Source: Protopterus annectens (Eukaryota; Chordata; Ceratodontiformes; Protopteridae). From it: 64,000 nt of DNA. Location of the stretch: NCBI RefSeq assembly GCF_019279795.1, contig NC_056731.1:868885175-868949174 (forward strand), given 5' to 3'. Positions 45,169-55,272 of this stretch are shown piece after piece (position 1 is the first letter of the stretch; every line of letters begins with the position of its first letter). The notes under the pieces were generated by a model. It made no database searches, was not told the origin of the DNA, and saw nothing but the letters and a program-made list of their open reading frames with translations. The position numbers and the translations under genes were made by a program.

Positions 45169-47300
45169 GGTTCACTATTCTCATGGAAATTAGAAATCGC
45201 CAACTGGAGCTTGACGGTAGAAAAGCTTGCTCCCGCTTAGAAAAGTGAAGACAGAAACAAAAGGATGTCCAAAACAGAAGCGGAAAAAGGATCCAGATTC
45301 CTGTCCTTGGCCCAAACAGAAAACCTTTTCCAACTTGCTGCAGTAAACCTTTCTAGTGTAAGGTTTCTGGGAGGCCAGAATGATATGTTTAATGGGGGAC
45401 GGAAGCCTGGACTGCTTTAGAATCACTAGAGCTGGAGAAACCATGCGGTTAACCAGAGGGTCCGAAGATTTAGGAGAGGAGGCCCCAGCGGATGACAAAT
45501 CATATCTTTACTGGGATCCAGTATCCAGGGCAGATACTTCAGATGAGACCTGATGACAGGGAACCACAGCTGACTAAGCCAGAAAGGATCAATGAGGATC
45601 AGAGATGACCTCAAGCATTGCACTTTTTGTAGAACCTAGGGAATTAACAGGACAGAAGGATAGGCATAAGGGAGACCTAGAGACCAATCGTGGACTACAA
45701 CATCCCTCTATGAATCCTCCTGAGGGGGGATCAGGGTGAAGTACTTGCTGCATTTGTGGTTGAGTGGGGAGGCAAAGAGAATGCAGCAATTTAGACCCCC
45801 AATGGTCGAAAATCTGCTTTGCCACAAAGGGACAGAGACCACTCAGGGCTCAATATCAGTCAACTGAGATTTTCGGCCAACATGCTGGTACTCCCAGGCA
45901 TACGTGTTGCAAGAAGAATGCTCCCAGTGGACATAGCCCACTCCCACACTCTCATGCGTTTCCTGCACAACTAAGATAGTGTTCCCCTTGTTTGCCGATA
46001 TACCAGACCGCAGTCATGTTGTCCATCTGAAGTGCAATTGTTTCTAGGAGGAGGCAGTTTTGAAAGACTTGTAATGATAGAAGAACCACTCATCCCCAGG
46101 ACGTTTATGTGCAACCTGGTCTCTGCAGTGGACCACATACCTTGGACAGTCTTTCCCTGAAAATGCCCCCATATCCCAACAGGGAAGCGTTCGTGGTCAC
46201 TGTGGCCTTTGGCGGGGGTAGAGAGAAGGGCCTGCCAAGGGAAAGATCTTGGGAGTGAAGCCACCACAGAAGATATCGTTTGCATACCATCAGCTTTATG
46301 GTCAGACATGGGATGGAGTGCTGACCACTGAAATGCCAAGGTCCAACACCGCATGTGGTACCTTGCCAGAGGAACAAGATGAATGGCCATGGACCCAAGG
46401 AATCAAGTGTACCAGAGGATGGGATAAATTCAACAGTTGAGTGACCTGATCCCGGATCAACTGAACCTTGCATATGGGTAAGGCTGCAATCTCTGAAGTT
46501 GAATCCAACAAGACCCCTATGAATTCCCACTGCTGACAGGGCACCAGAAAGGATTTTGAATGAATGGTAATAATCCCCAGTCGATGGACAGGGGAAGAAT
46601 ATAATGTATAGCTTGTAGCAGTCGATGCCACGAGGGGGCCGTGAGGAGACAACAGTCTAGGTACATAAACATCTGAAAATTCTGAAACTGCAGGTGAGCC
46701 GCTACCACTGCCACGCATTTAGTAAACACCCGGGGGGCTGTGGTGAGACCGAAGGGTAGGGCTCTGAACTGGTAATGATTGGCCCCTAGCCGGAAATGCA
46801 GATGTCTCCTGGACTGCCAAACTATCTTTATATGGTAGTAGGTGTCCTGGAGGTACCGAGCACATCAGTTCCCTTCGCGTTGGAGTGTCAGAATAGACTG
46901 AGCAGTAACTATCCTGACCTTTGACTTCTTTATTGACAGATTAAGCTTGCAGAGGTCCAAAATTGGACGGAGGTCCTCCATCATCTTTGGCACTAAGAAG
47001 CGAGAATAGGTGCTGGATCCTCTTTGCCTTGCTGGGACCTCTTGGATGGCTCTTTTTAGAAGATGCTGAACTTCTTTGAAGGCCAACTCCCTCTGACTAG
47101 GTGGAACATCAGGGAGGAAACTTCTCACCATGGCGAACTTTGCCCTTTCTCTGCACAACAGCGATCTCGGAGTAGTTATATTTAAGTGTGGGGGGGGGGG
47201 GCAAAGCCTCAAACTTCGGTGGGTGTAATTTGCTTCCATATGTAATTTTATCGTTGGTGGCCAAGGGGTTACTTTCCCGGAGAGGAAATACAATGTTCCA
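45169..47300 (-). mobile_element. DIRS copy G0, 5' part (YR N-terminus, MT, RNase H, RT; gag absent)
   Basis: Continuation of G0 beyond the nested copy G. YR core-binding and MT remnants lie at 45190-45623 (LVSGSLxxxYLPWILDPS region). RNase H is at 46390-45971, with RYHMRCWTLAFQW. RT runs from 47293 to 46302, with VPPSQRELAFKEVQHLLK, TYSRFLVPKMMEDLRPILDL and MFTKCVAVVAAHLQFQ. The catalytic box reads YLDC in place of YLDD (46650-46660). There is no gag or ITR beyond about 47300, so the copy is 5' truncated. Confidence 0.82.
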
Positions 47301-49659
47301 GGAGTTAGTGACTATAAACTTATGATGTTTTCATCTCAATGTTTGTAGATGAAAGGTGGGTCAATGTTATGAAGGGGACCCAGGCTGGTGTCAAGAATCA
47401 GTTGGAGGGCATGTTTGAGAGCCAAAATCCTCTAAAGTTCATTGACCTCTGTATAACTAGAGAGATTAAATCTAGGGAAAGGCTGCAAGGCACAACACAT
47501 ATTACTTTATGTTTTAATAACTGTCATGCTGCAAAAATACTCTGCAAAACAGTAGAATTTAAACACAATATTCTACTGTATTAAAACACTACAGTTTCAA
47601 GCACCTTACTACAGTACACAATAGCTTTGCAAAATAGCGGTCATTATAACAAAGTTAAAAGTATTTAACACTATGCTGTAATAATTGTCACATACCTAAC
47701 ACTTCACTTAAACTGCATGAAATAGCATTTAAATGCAATAAATAGCTATTCCCACTCCCATCTGTTAAACTGATTAACATACAATAAAGTAAAAGGTCAA
47801 GTGAGTCATGACAACCATTACTGAGTTTTTCCACTTGATACTGTATGTTTTAAAAGCAAAAATTCAGCTATCCTCTGTTACTGATATACAAACAGATCCC
47901 TTTTTCTAAGGGCAATTTTTGGCATGCATTTCTTGATTCATATGAGAAAATGCAACAGTTACCAAAGTACAGACACTACCTTAGGGATGTCATTCACTGC
48001 TGCCATGAGCACACTACTATCAGATCAGCTCAAGACAGCCAAACAATTGTCAAATTCTTATGCCATCTGGCAAATTTTCTATTAGGAGTATAGTCAGTAA
48101 AGCAAATGCTACAATTAAGACATCTCTTTTGCTAAGGTAATTTTAAGGTAGTATACTACAACACTATTTCACTGGTCTATTAGCACTTCTAGCTGCTTTC
48201 ATAGCTAGCATTTAATTTGACAACTCTGGACATCACTTCACGCAGTTAGCAACCTTTTGGGAAAAGGAAAACCACTTTCTTTATTAAATGGTACTGTCGG
48301 TAACACCTGCTTGCTGTTTGCTTTGCTCTTCTTTTGTAGTAAAGCTTTGTCAGGGAAGATGGGCTCTCTTGCTGGCAAGAAGAGAATACCCATTTTATCT
48401 GGAATACTCAGCATATGGAATTTAGGACTAAAGAATTGAAGAGGCATACAATGCAAAGAAAATTTCTTAAATCTGTTTTCAGATTTTTAACTTATGCAAG
48501 TACTAAATACATACATGATATAAGCACAAACTATGCAAGAACAGCAGCTCAATCAAGTATGTCTTAACTAAATTTACTTCATTAAACCTGCATGCATCTT
48601 GAAAAATGATTTTCAAAGACTGTCTTGTGCATTAAGTACCTGCATTTTGTATCTAACTGCTGTTAAAAGTGACTTTGTATCCAGGTTATATAACTGTGTC
48701 TCTCATGAGCCACCAGTCAAGAAACTAGAAAGTATTCAAAAGAATAACTGCATCAAGAATTATAATACATGCACTGATTATAAACAACAAGTACTGTGCA
48801 CCATGCACGAGTGAAAATGCCCTCGCTGCAACATACATCCTCACACCCTTTACACACATGTACAACCACTGGAGAAAATTAAGCACTTTCAAGTCTAACC
48901 AAGCAAGCAGGCAGAGAAGTTTAGTTTTACATTAAAAAGCCCTCTCTGCATCATCCAGAACTAACAAAGTACTGAGATAAGTCTATGTTTAATATGTATA
49001 TCATAACATGCATGGACTAAATGACCTTTGAAATGAATTGGAAGTAAATCCCATTAAAGGTTCAATTTTCTCACCAAAATTACTAGTCCCAATTAATTTT
49101 TAAGTTCCTGGCAGGTATTCTGAACTGAGTAATTGTACCATGCCCTTTGCATATGAGCTTCAAATGTTGGCATGCTTCTGTAGAAACATGGACATTAAAA
49201 ACATTTTTTTTTTCTGCTTGAAGACCATTTCTATAACCAAAGCAGCAAATGTTCTAAAACTGACAGAACTATATCCTGGTTGGGATACAAAAGGGGCAAT
49301 GCACTGCTAGAAACAGTTTGAATTTTCCAAATGTAGCAGTCATCTCTCCTACCCATAGGTCTGATTTCAAGAAAAAGCAGTTTTATTTGCAAAAGGATAG
49401 TCTCCTACCCAAGGCATGACAGAGAGGAAGGAAAGGTGAGTAAACTAAAATGGAAGGGACTGAATAATCTACACTGTATATTTTCCACTGGGATAGGAGT
49501 GGATCCATTTCCTGTTCTCCTGTCTTGCTGTCTGCTCCTGCCTCTAACCACAATGTTTGAACTATTCTACCTTTGACTGCCAGCAATAAATGCACCACTG
49601 CCGAGATGGGGAACTCCTGATTTAATTATGAACTAGGACAGGAAAGTAGTTAAATGAAA
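47301..49659. other. Unassigned sequence
   Basis: AT-rich, non-coding DNA between G0 and F. I find no DIRS homology, LINE ORF, RNA gene or exon. It may be ancestral host sequence. Confidence 0.45.
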
Positions 49660-49890
49660 GTACAGTTTTGTACCTACCGTAAATGTAGATGTTAGAGTGT
49701 TCACCCTGCTTCAGTCACCACACTTGGGTTATCCTGCCGTCAGGCGGTCCCCGCAGTCGGCCTGAGTTCCAAAGTCTTGGTCCGGCGTCGGTTGCTGTCG
49801 CTTCTTCCCTGACGTAAGTGCGCCAGGAATATACAAGAGGCATCCGACGCCATTTTCTTCAGTTTTTCTTGCCCCAGATGTCAGGTGCCC
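49660..49890 (-). repeat. DIRS F 3' inverted terminal repeat
   Basis: Inverted match to 55080-55272. It contains a CTGCC...GGCGG hairpin near 49735-49747, TGACGTAA (49810-49817), a weak ATATACAAG box and CGACGCCATTTTCTTC. Confidence 0.9.
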
Positions 49891-49902
49891 CCAATAGGTA
49901 GG

Positions 49903-49904
<2 letters not shown>

Positions 49905-49973
<69 letters not shown>
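49905..49973. repeat. (TA)n microsatellite inside DIRS F, between ITR and ICR
   Basis: About 70 bp of pure AT dinucleotide at the same structural position as the tract in copy A. Confidence 0.95.
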
Positions 49974-49974
<1 letters not shown>

Positions 49975-50106
49975 CTATATAAAAAGTACATATAAAACTA
50001 AAACAATACCTTCAGGCACAAGCAAATACACCACAGAGGTTGTATAGGATAAAATGGTATAGATAAGTCCAGCTAGTTCAGAGGGGATGGAGGGAGGGTA
50101 ACCTGG

Positions 50107-50206
50107 ATTGCAGCAGGGTGAACACTCGAACATCTACATTTATGGTAGGTACAAAACTGTACTGTGTTCATCGTGTTACCCTGCTGCAGTCATCACACTT
50201 GGGTTG
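50107..50206 (-). repeat. DIRS F internal complementary region
   Basis: The reverse complement of the left end (ATTTATGGTAGGTACAAAACT) is joined at about 50162 to the reverse complement of the right end (TGTTCATCGTGTTACCCTGC). It gives precise end points for the element: GTACAG at the left and GAACA at the right. Confidence 0.9.
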
Positions 50207-50239
50207 AATCCCAAAGCTAAGGATGGGTGGTGGAGTTAA

Positions 50240-51400
50240 ACAGGGTTAGAAGCTAGTAGGCCCTGCAAAACTGCAGTGGCAAAACTAGCTCTAGTCTTAG
50301 AATATAGAGGTAAGTGATAGTGTTTCGTGAAGGTGTGCACTGAACTCAAAGTTGCAGCTTCCAGAATATCTTTAGTTGGCACTCCCCTGAGAAAGGCTGC
50401 TGATGTAGCTGTAGCCCTGATGGAGTGGGACCTAATGTTAGCAGGTACCGGTTTCCCATGATGCGTGTAGCAGAAACATATGCAATGTCCTATCCATTTT
50501 GAAATGGTCTGTTTTGAGATAGTTTTTCCTTGTGATCCTGCAGCATAGGCTACAAAGAGCGGTCAGATTTTCTGAAAGCCTTAGTTTTATCCAAGTAGTA
50601 ACGTAATTGCCTGTGAATGTCCAAAGAGTGCAGGAGTCTTTCTCCTTTCTTCTGGGGATTTGGGAAAAAGGTGGGCAAATGAATGGTTTGGTTTAGGACC
50701 ACACTGGACACCACCCTTTGGCATAAAGGAAGGGTTAGTTCTTAGTGAGACTCTATCTTGATGAAAAATGAGGAAAGGCTCCACTGCCATTAGTGCCTGT
50801 AGCTCTGAGACTCTTCTAGCTGAAGTTATTGCTAGTAGCAGGGCAGTTTTCCATGAAAGAAATTTTAAGTCAGCTGAAAAAGCTGGTCCAAAGGGCGGCA
50901 GTGTAAGCTTTTCCAGAACAAAGTTGAGATCCCAAGTAGGTGTTGGTGCTCTCCTGGGCAGTCTTATGTTCTTAGCCCCTCTGAGGTACTGTCTTAGGAG
51001 TGGATGTGAAAATAAAGGAGGATCCGTGTTGTAATGAGCTGAAATTGCTGAGGAGTGGATCTTAATAGATGAAAAGGAAAGTCCTTTGTGCAACATCTCA
51101 GTTAAATATTGTAGAATCAGAGGAATGTTTGGATCAAGGGGATTTTGGCCTTTAGCCTGGTTCCAGGCACAAAATCTTTTCCATTTGTCTGAATAGGTTT
51201 TCCTGGTGCTGGGCCTCCTGGCCTCCAGAATGACATCCATAACAGCTTTGGATAGAGGTGTTGGCTGGTAGTTTAGGTAATTTGCCATGAAGCCAGGTTT
51301 AAAGTCTTGAGCTGGCTGTGTAGAATCTGATTGTCTCGTTGGGTGAGCAGGTGAGGAATTTGTGCTAAAATCCACGGTGGGCCGTGGGCCATGTTCCTTA
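50240..51400 (-). pseudogene. Tyrosine recombinase of DIRS F
   Basis: The core-binding and box I part is open to 50587. It reads EARRPSTRKTYSDKWKRFCA, LQYLTEMLHKGLSFSSIK, LRQYLRGAKNIRLP, ITSARRVSELQAL (catalytic arginine present) and KDRVSLRTNPSFMPK. A frameshift near 50710 precedes the rest, 50440-50250, with box II HSIRATATSAAF and EAATLSSVHTFTKHY. The usual W of that motif is L here, while the tyrosine remains. The start overlaps the end of the MT frame, the known DIRS arrangement of overlapping ORFs. Confidence 0.87.
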
Positions 51401-52810
51401 GAATTGGATACCAGTGCTGGCGTGGCCAGTCTGGTGCAATGAGTATCATTTGTGGCCTCTCTAATCTGACTTTCAGCAGTACCTTTGCTAGATGAGGCAG
51501 TGGAGGAAAGGCATACACTGTTAAAGTTTTCCAACTGAATGAGAGGGCGTCCACTTTCCAAGCTTGTGGATGGAATGTCCTTGTGCAAAATTTTTGAAGT
51601 TGGTAGTTTTGGGGGTTGGCAAACAGATCTAGGTCTGGGCGTCCCCATTTTTGAGTTATCATTGCAAATACTTGTGGATCTAGTTTCCATTCGTGGGGAT
51701 CCATGATGTTTCTGCTTAGGTCGTCTGCCAATGTGTTTTTCTTTCCTGGCAGGAATTGTGCTTGTAATTGAACTTGGTAAGACAGTGCTGTGTTCCACAA
51801 GGTCATTGCTTGCCTGCATAGAGGGTAGGAATGCGTGCCCCCTTGCTTGTTTATGTACCACATTACTGTGGTATTGTCCGTCTTTATTATTAGTTGTCCT
51901 GGGTGAAAGAGGTCCTTGAAAGCTGTTAGGGCATTCTGTACTGCTAGCATTTCTTTTTGATTGATATGCAGATGCCTTTGATCTGTAGTCCATTTGCCCT
52001 GAATGCACTGTCCTGCCATGTGTGCTCCCCAGGCATAGTCCGATGCAACTGTTGTCATAGTTTGCCTGGCTGTGGGTAAGGTGAAAGGCTGACCCTTGTT
52101 GAGGTGACATGCCTGCGCCCACCATAGAAACGCCTGTTGAAGGCAGGGAATGAGTGGTATTGTTTCCAAGCTGTGGCTGTGCTGAGTCCATATGCTTTTC
52201 AGGTACCATTGTAATTTCCTCATATGCAGTTTTGCAAATGGTGGTAGTAGTATGCATGATGCCATGAATCCCAAGACCTGCAGTAGTTTTCTTGCAGGGA
52301 GTTGGGTCTTTGTTGCCATTATTTTGAAGTATTGAGTCAGCTGTTGTTTGTCTGGCGTGAGATAAGCCATCTGGGCCCTTGTATTCAAGCTGGCACCCAG
52401 GAATATTATGTTTTGTGAGGGCACTAGTTTTGATTTCTTTTCGTTTACTGTGTACCCTAGGCATCTTAGAAGGTGTTTGACAAATGCCAGATGCTTTAAA
52501 AGAATGTCCTTGCTTTCTGCTTGAATAAAGCAGTCGTCCAGGTATAGGTATATTTGAATTCCTCTTTGTCTGCAGTATGCAATTACTGGTGCCAGGCATT
52601 TTGTGAAGACTCTGGGTGCAGTAGATAAGCCAAAGGGCAGTGCAGAGAATTGATAATGGGTTGAACTTGCAATGAAGCGGAGGTATCTTCTGCAATTTTG
52701 TCTGATAGGGACATGCAGGTATGCCTCCTTGAGGTCCAAAGTTACTAACCAAGCATTCTTGCCCAGCATGAGAAGAAGCTGCTGTAGTGTTATAGCATCT
52801 TGAATTTTGG
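51273..52810 (-). CDS. Reverse transcriptase (C-terminal part), RNase H and MT-like domain of DIRS F, one open frame
   Basis: About 510 meaningful codons in a frame running from RT (LQQLLLMLGKNAWLVTLDLK) to MT. RT shows motif A VTLDLKEAYLHVPI and catalytic YLDDCFIQ. RNase H reads TTVASDYAWG, where the first catalytic Asp is Val (52047-52049). It continues with HINQKEMLAVQNAL (Glu present) and IKTDNTTVMWYINKQ (Asp present). The MT domain has WGRPDLDLFANPQNY, WKVDALSFSW, VYAFPPLPHLAKVL and MILIAPDWPRQHWYP. The frame ends ASWQIT at 51273. Codons upstream to 53075 are open but out of register with RT. It is the longest intact polyprotein segment here, but not catalytically competent for RNase H. 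Confidence 0.85.
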
Positions 52811-53300
52811 TACTTGTAGATAGGTGTTCAGAATTGAAAGATCCAGAATGGGTCTCCATGCTTTGTCTTTTCTTGGGACTAGAAAGAGTCTTGAGTAAAA
52901 TCCTTGTCCTTGCTCCTGTGTAGGTACCTGCTGAATGGCTCTCATGTCCATGAGAGCTGTAATTTGTTTTTATGCCTCTGCCCATTGATTTGGTGGCAGG
53001 TTTGGCATTCCTTTTATCCTTGGCAAGGTATGAAAGTGGAATCTGTATCCTTGTGAGACAATGTTTAGGACCCATTTGTCTTTTGTGATGATGTGCCAGT
53101 TGTCTGCAAAAAGTGCTAATTTTCCTCCCAAGGGAGCTGCCAAGAGAGATTTGCTTGGTAGTTTGAGGAATGAGTCATTGTGTTTGTCTTCTGCTAGCTT
53201 GGGGCCTGTCTTCTCCTCCTTTCTGGATAGCAGTACCCCATTGGCGAGGTTTGTAAGGGCCTTGTGACTGACCTCTGCCCCTTGGGCGTCTGTATTTACC
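52805..53300 (-). pseudogene. RT N-terminal region of DIRS F
   Basis: Within 53584-52970: LAAPLGGKLALFADNWHIIT, KDKWVLNIVSQGYRFHFHTL and MPNLPPNQWAEA, ending in a stop. The following QGQGFYSRLFLVPRK-type segment is in yet another frame. A stop and a frameshift separate it from the catalytic part. Confidence 0.8.
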
Positions 53301-54957
53301 CCTCTGTGATCTGTCAGAAGCTGGAAAGGACCAGTTTTTTGTTGGCCAATTTCTGCTGAAATGAGGGGGTTGTACCTGTAAAAAAAATCCTTGACCGTCT
53401 GCATAGACTTTGCCTTATCCTCCATTTTCTTTAAAACCTCTTCTGCTTTGACACCAAATATATCCTGCTGTAAAGGTGCATCCAATAATTTTGCTTTAAC
53501 ATGATCAGGTAGGGTTTGTTCTTTTAACCAAGCATGTCTATGTATGACAGACCCAGTAACAGCTGCTCTACAGGAAGCTTCCAATTAATCAAATCCACAT
53601 TGTAAAGTATGTTTGCCCACCTGTTCAGCTGCATGCAAAAGATCCTGCATTTCCTTGAATTCAGACTGTTCAGAATGTGTGCTCATTTTTTGTTTTAATT
53701 GAGACATTAAGAATTGCTGATATTTCAGCATGTGAAACTGACAATTTAATGCACTCATAGCCAGAGTAGCTGAGGTGTATATCTTCTTTCCCCATCTATC
53801 TAGGGCTCTGGAATCCCTTTCAGAGGGCACAGGGTTTTAGCCACAGAAGCTTTAGCCCCTTTGGGACCCTGGGAAATTGTTTCTGGGTCAGCCACAGGGC
53901 TTTAATAAAGGAATTTGTGTGAGTCAGGTACTCTGTAGTATGTCTGGTTTGGCTGGAGCAGGAGGTAGAGAGTCTTGATTTAAACTAGACTCCAAGTATA
54001 TATCATCCACAATGTCTAAAACTGGAGGGATAGCAAGTGGTCTGTGCTGGGGTAGTAAAAGGAACTCTGAGCCTTTTCTTAGAATCAGAGTAGTCCTGGC
54101 CTTCCCAGTGGAAATGTTCCCACATGGTATGTAAAGTTTCCCCAAAGGAGTAGTGTTCAGGGGGAGATGCTAAGGGAATAGAGTCTTCAGCATCAGTCTC
54201 TTCATAAGGGGGAAAAGTGTAATCCTGTTCCTCAGAAGAATCTGAGGAAATTGAAACCTGGTCAGAGGAAGCATAATCCTCCTCTTGTCTTGGTCTTTTA
54301 TCTGGCGGGGGATGGGAACCCCTGATTAGGGTAATCAAATCTTCAGCCATCTTAAGCATCTGTTTCTTAAGCATGGGGCCTTGAACTGTAGACTGATGTA
54401 GTCTTTTTTGGTTTTAATAGAGTTTTAAGCTTAGCATAAGATTTCATGGTGAGTGTAATTGGTCTGAAGACACCTTCTGCAACCGAAGGTGTTTCTACTG
54501 CACCGGGATCTCCTTCTGCTCTAGTGTCAGAAGGGCCTAATGAAGATGGCTGCGATGGCCTAGTACACTCCGCTTGAGAATCCGCAGCTGTCTGGGGTTC
54601 CAATTCTGCAGTCGTCGGGGGCTGCGTAGGTGCCTCATTGAAAACCGGACAACCGGCGACAGGCACAGCAGAGGCCTCGGAGTCTGGCTTGTTCCTATGC
54701 TGCCTGTCCTTACCCTTGCGTTTTTTATACATGCCGGTCGTCGGCTGCTCCGACGGCATGATATAATTAAATTTCCTACCAAAGTAATGTCGTGCAAAGT
54801 CAAAACGGCATTTGATAGTTCGTTTATTAAACCTAGCACAAAACCGACAACCTGTGACATCGTGGTCTGGGCCTAGGCAAGGAATACAATAAGAATGTAA
54901 GTCCTTATGAGGTATTTGCTTCCCACAAGAAATGCAATTGTTAACTTTTTCTGACAT
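53300..54957 (-). pseudogene. gag-like protein of DIRS F (four fragments)
   Basis: 54957-54367 begins MSEKVNNCISCGKQIPHKD, with the Cys/His cluster (CxxC, H, CLGPDHD, CRFC), and is open for 196 codons. 54374-54003 is the acidic/Ser linker. 53830-53585 has the core start (SERDSRALDRWGKKIYTSAT). 53584-53300 carries IHRHAWLKEQTLPDHVK and KLLDAPLQQDIFGVKAEEVL. Three frame breaks or stops disrupt what is otherwise a clear homologue of the 599-aa gag of A. Confidence 0.87.
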
Positions 54958-55079
54958 CGGACTGAGGCAAGAAAAATTTCCCCAACGGGGTACTTAGCTT
55001 TATTGAAGACTTCAGACTGAAATTCGATTCGAAAATCTCAGGTGTCGGCAGACCGGCACTTACGAACTGCTTCTGCTTC

Positions 55080-55272
55080 GGGCACCGCGCGGAAAAAAGA
55101 CCGAAGAAAATGGCATTGGATGCCTCTTATATACCCCTGGTGCACTGACGTCAGGGAAGAAGCGACAGCAACCGACGCCGGACCAAGACACTGGAACTCA
55201 GGCCGACTGCGGGACCGCCTGATGGCAGGATAACCCAAGTGTGATGACTGCAGCAGCGTAACACAATGAACA
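55080..55272 (-). repeat. DIRS F 5' inverted terminal repeat with CRE/TATA-like promoter
   Basis: Inverted copy of the left ITR. It carries a perfect CRE palindrome TGACGTCA (55146-55153) and a TATA-like TATAAGAGG on the element strand (complement of 55124-55132), upstream of gag. The outer end runs to 55272. Confidence 0.85.

Larger units (their letters stand above)
49660..55272 (-). mobile_element. DIRS-type retrotransposon, copy F (both ITRs and ICR present)
   Basis: The most complete structure in the window, with the left ITR from 49660 (GTACAGTTTTGTACC), (TA)n, ICR, YR, MT, RNase H, RT, gag and a right ITR ending ACACAATGAACA at 55272. Same subfamily as A. Flanking DNA shows no obvious target-site duplication. 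gag is frameshifted and several catalytic residues are changed, so it is not autonomous. Confidence 0.93.

Noticed and set aside
54574..54876. 100-codon plus-strand ORF across gag of F
   Set aside because: Antisense shadow of the gag Cys/His region; no independent motif.
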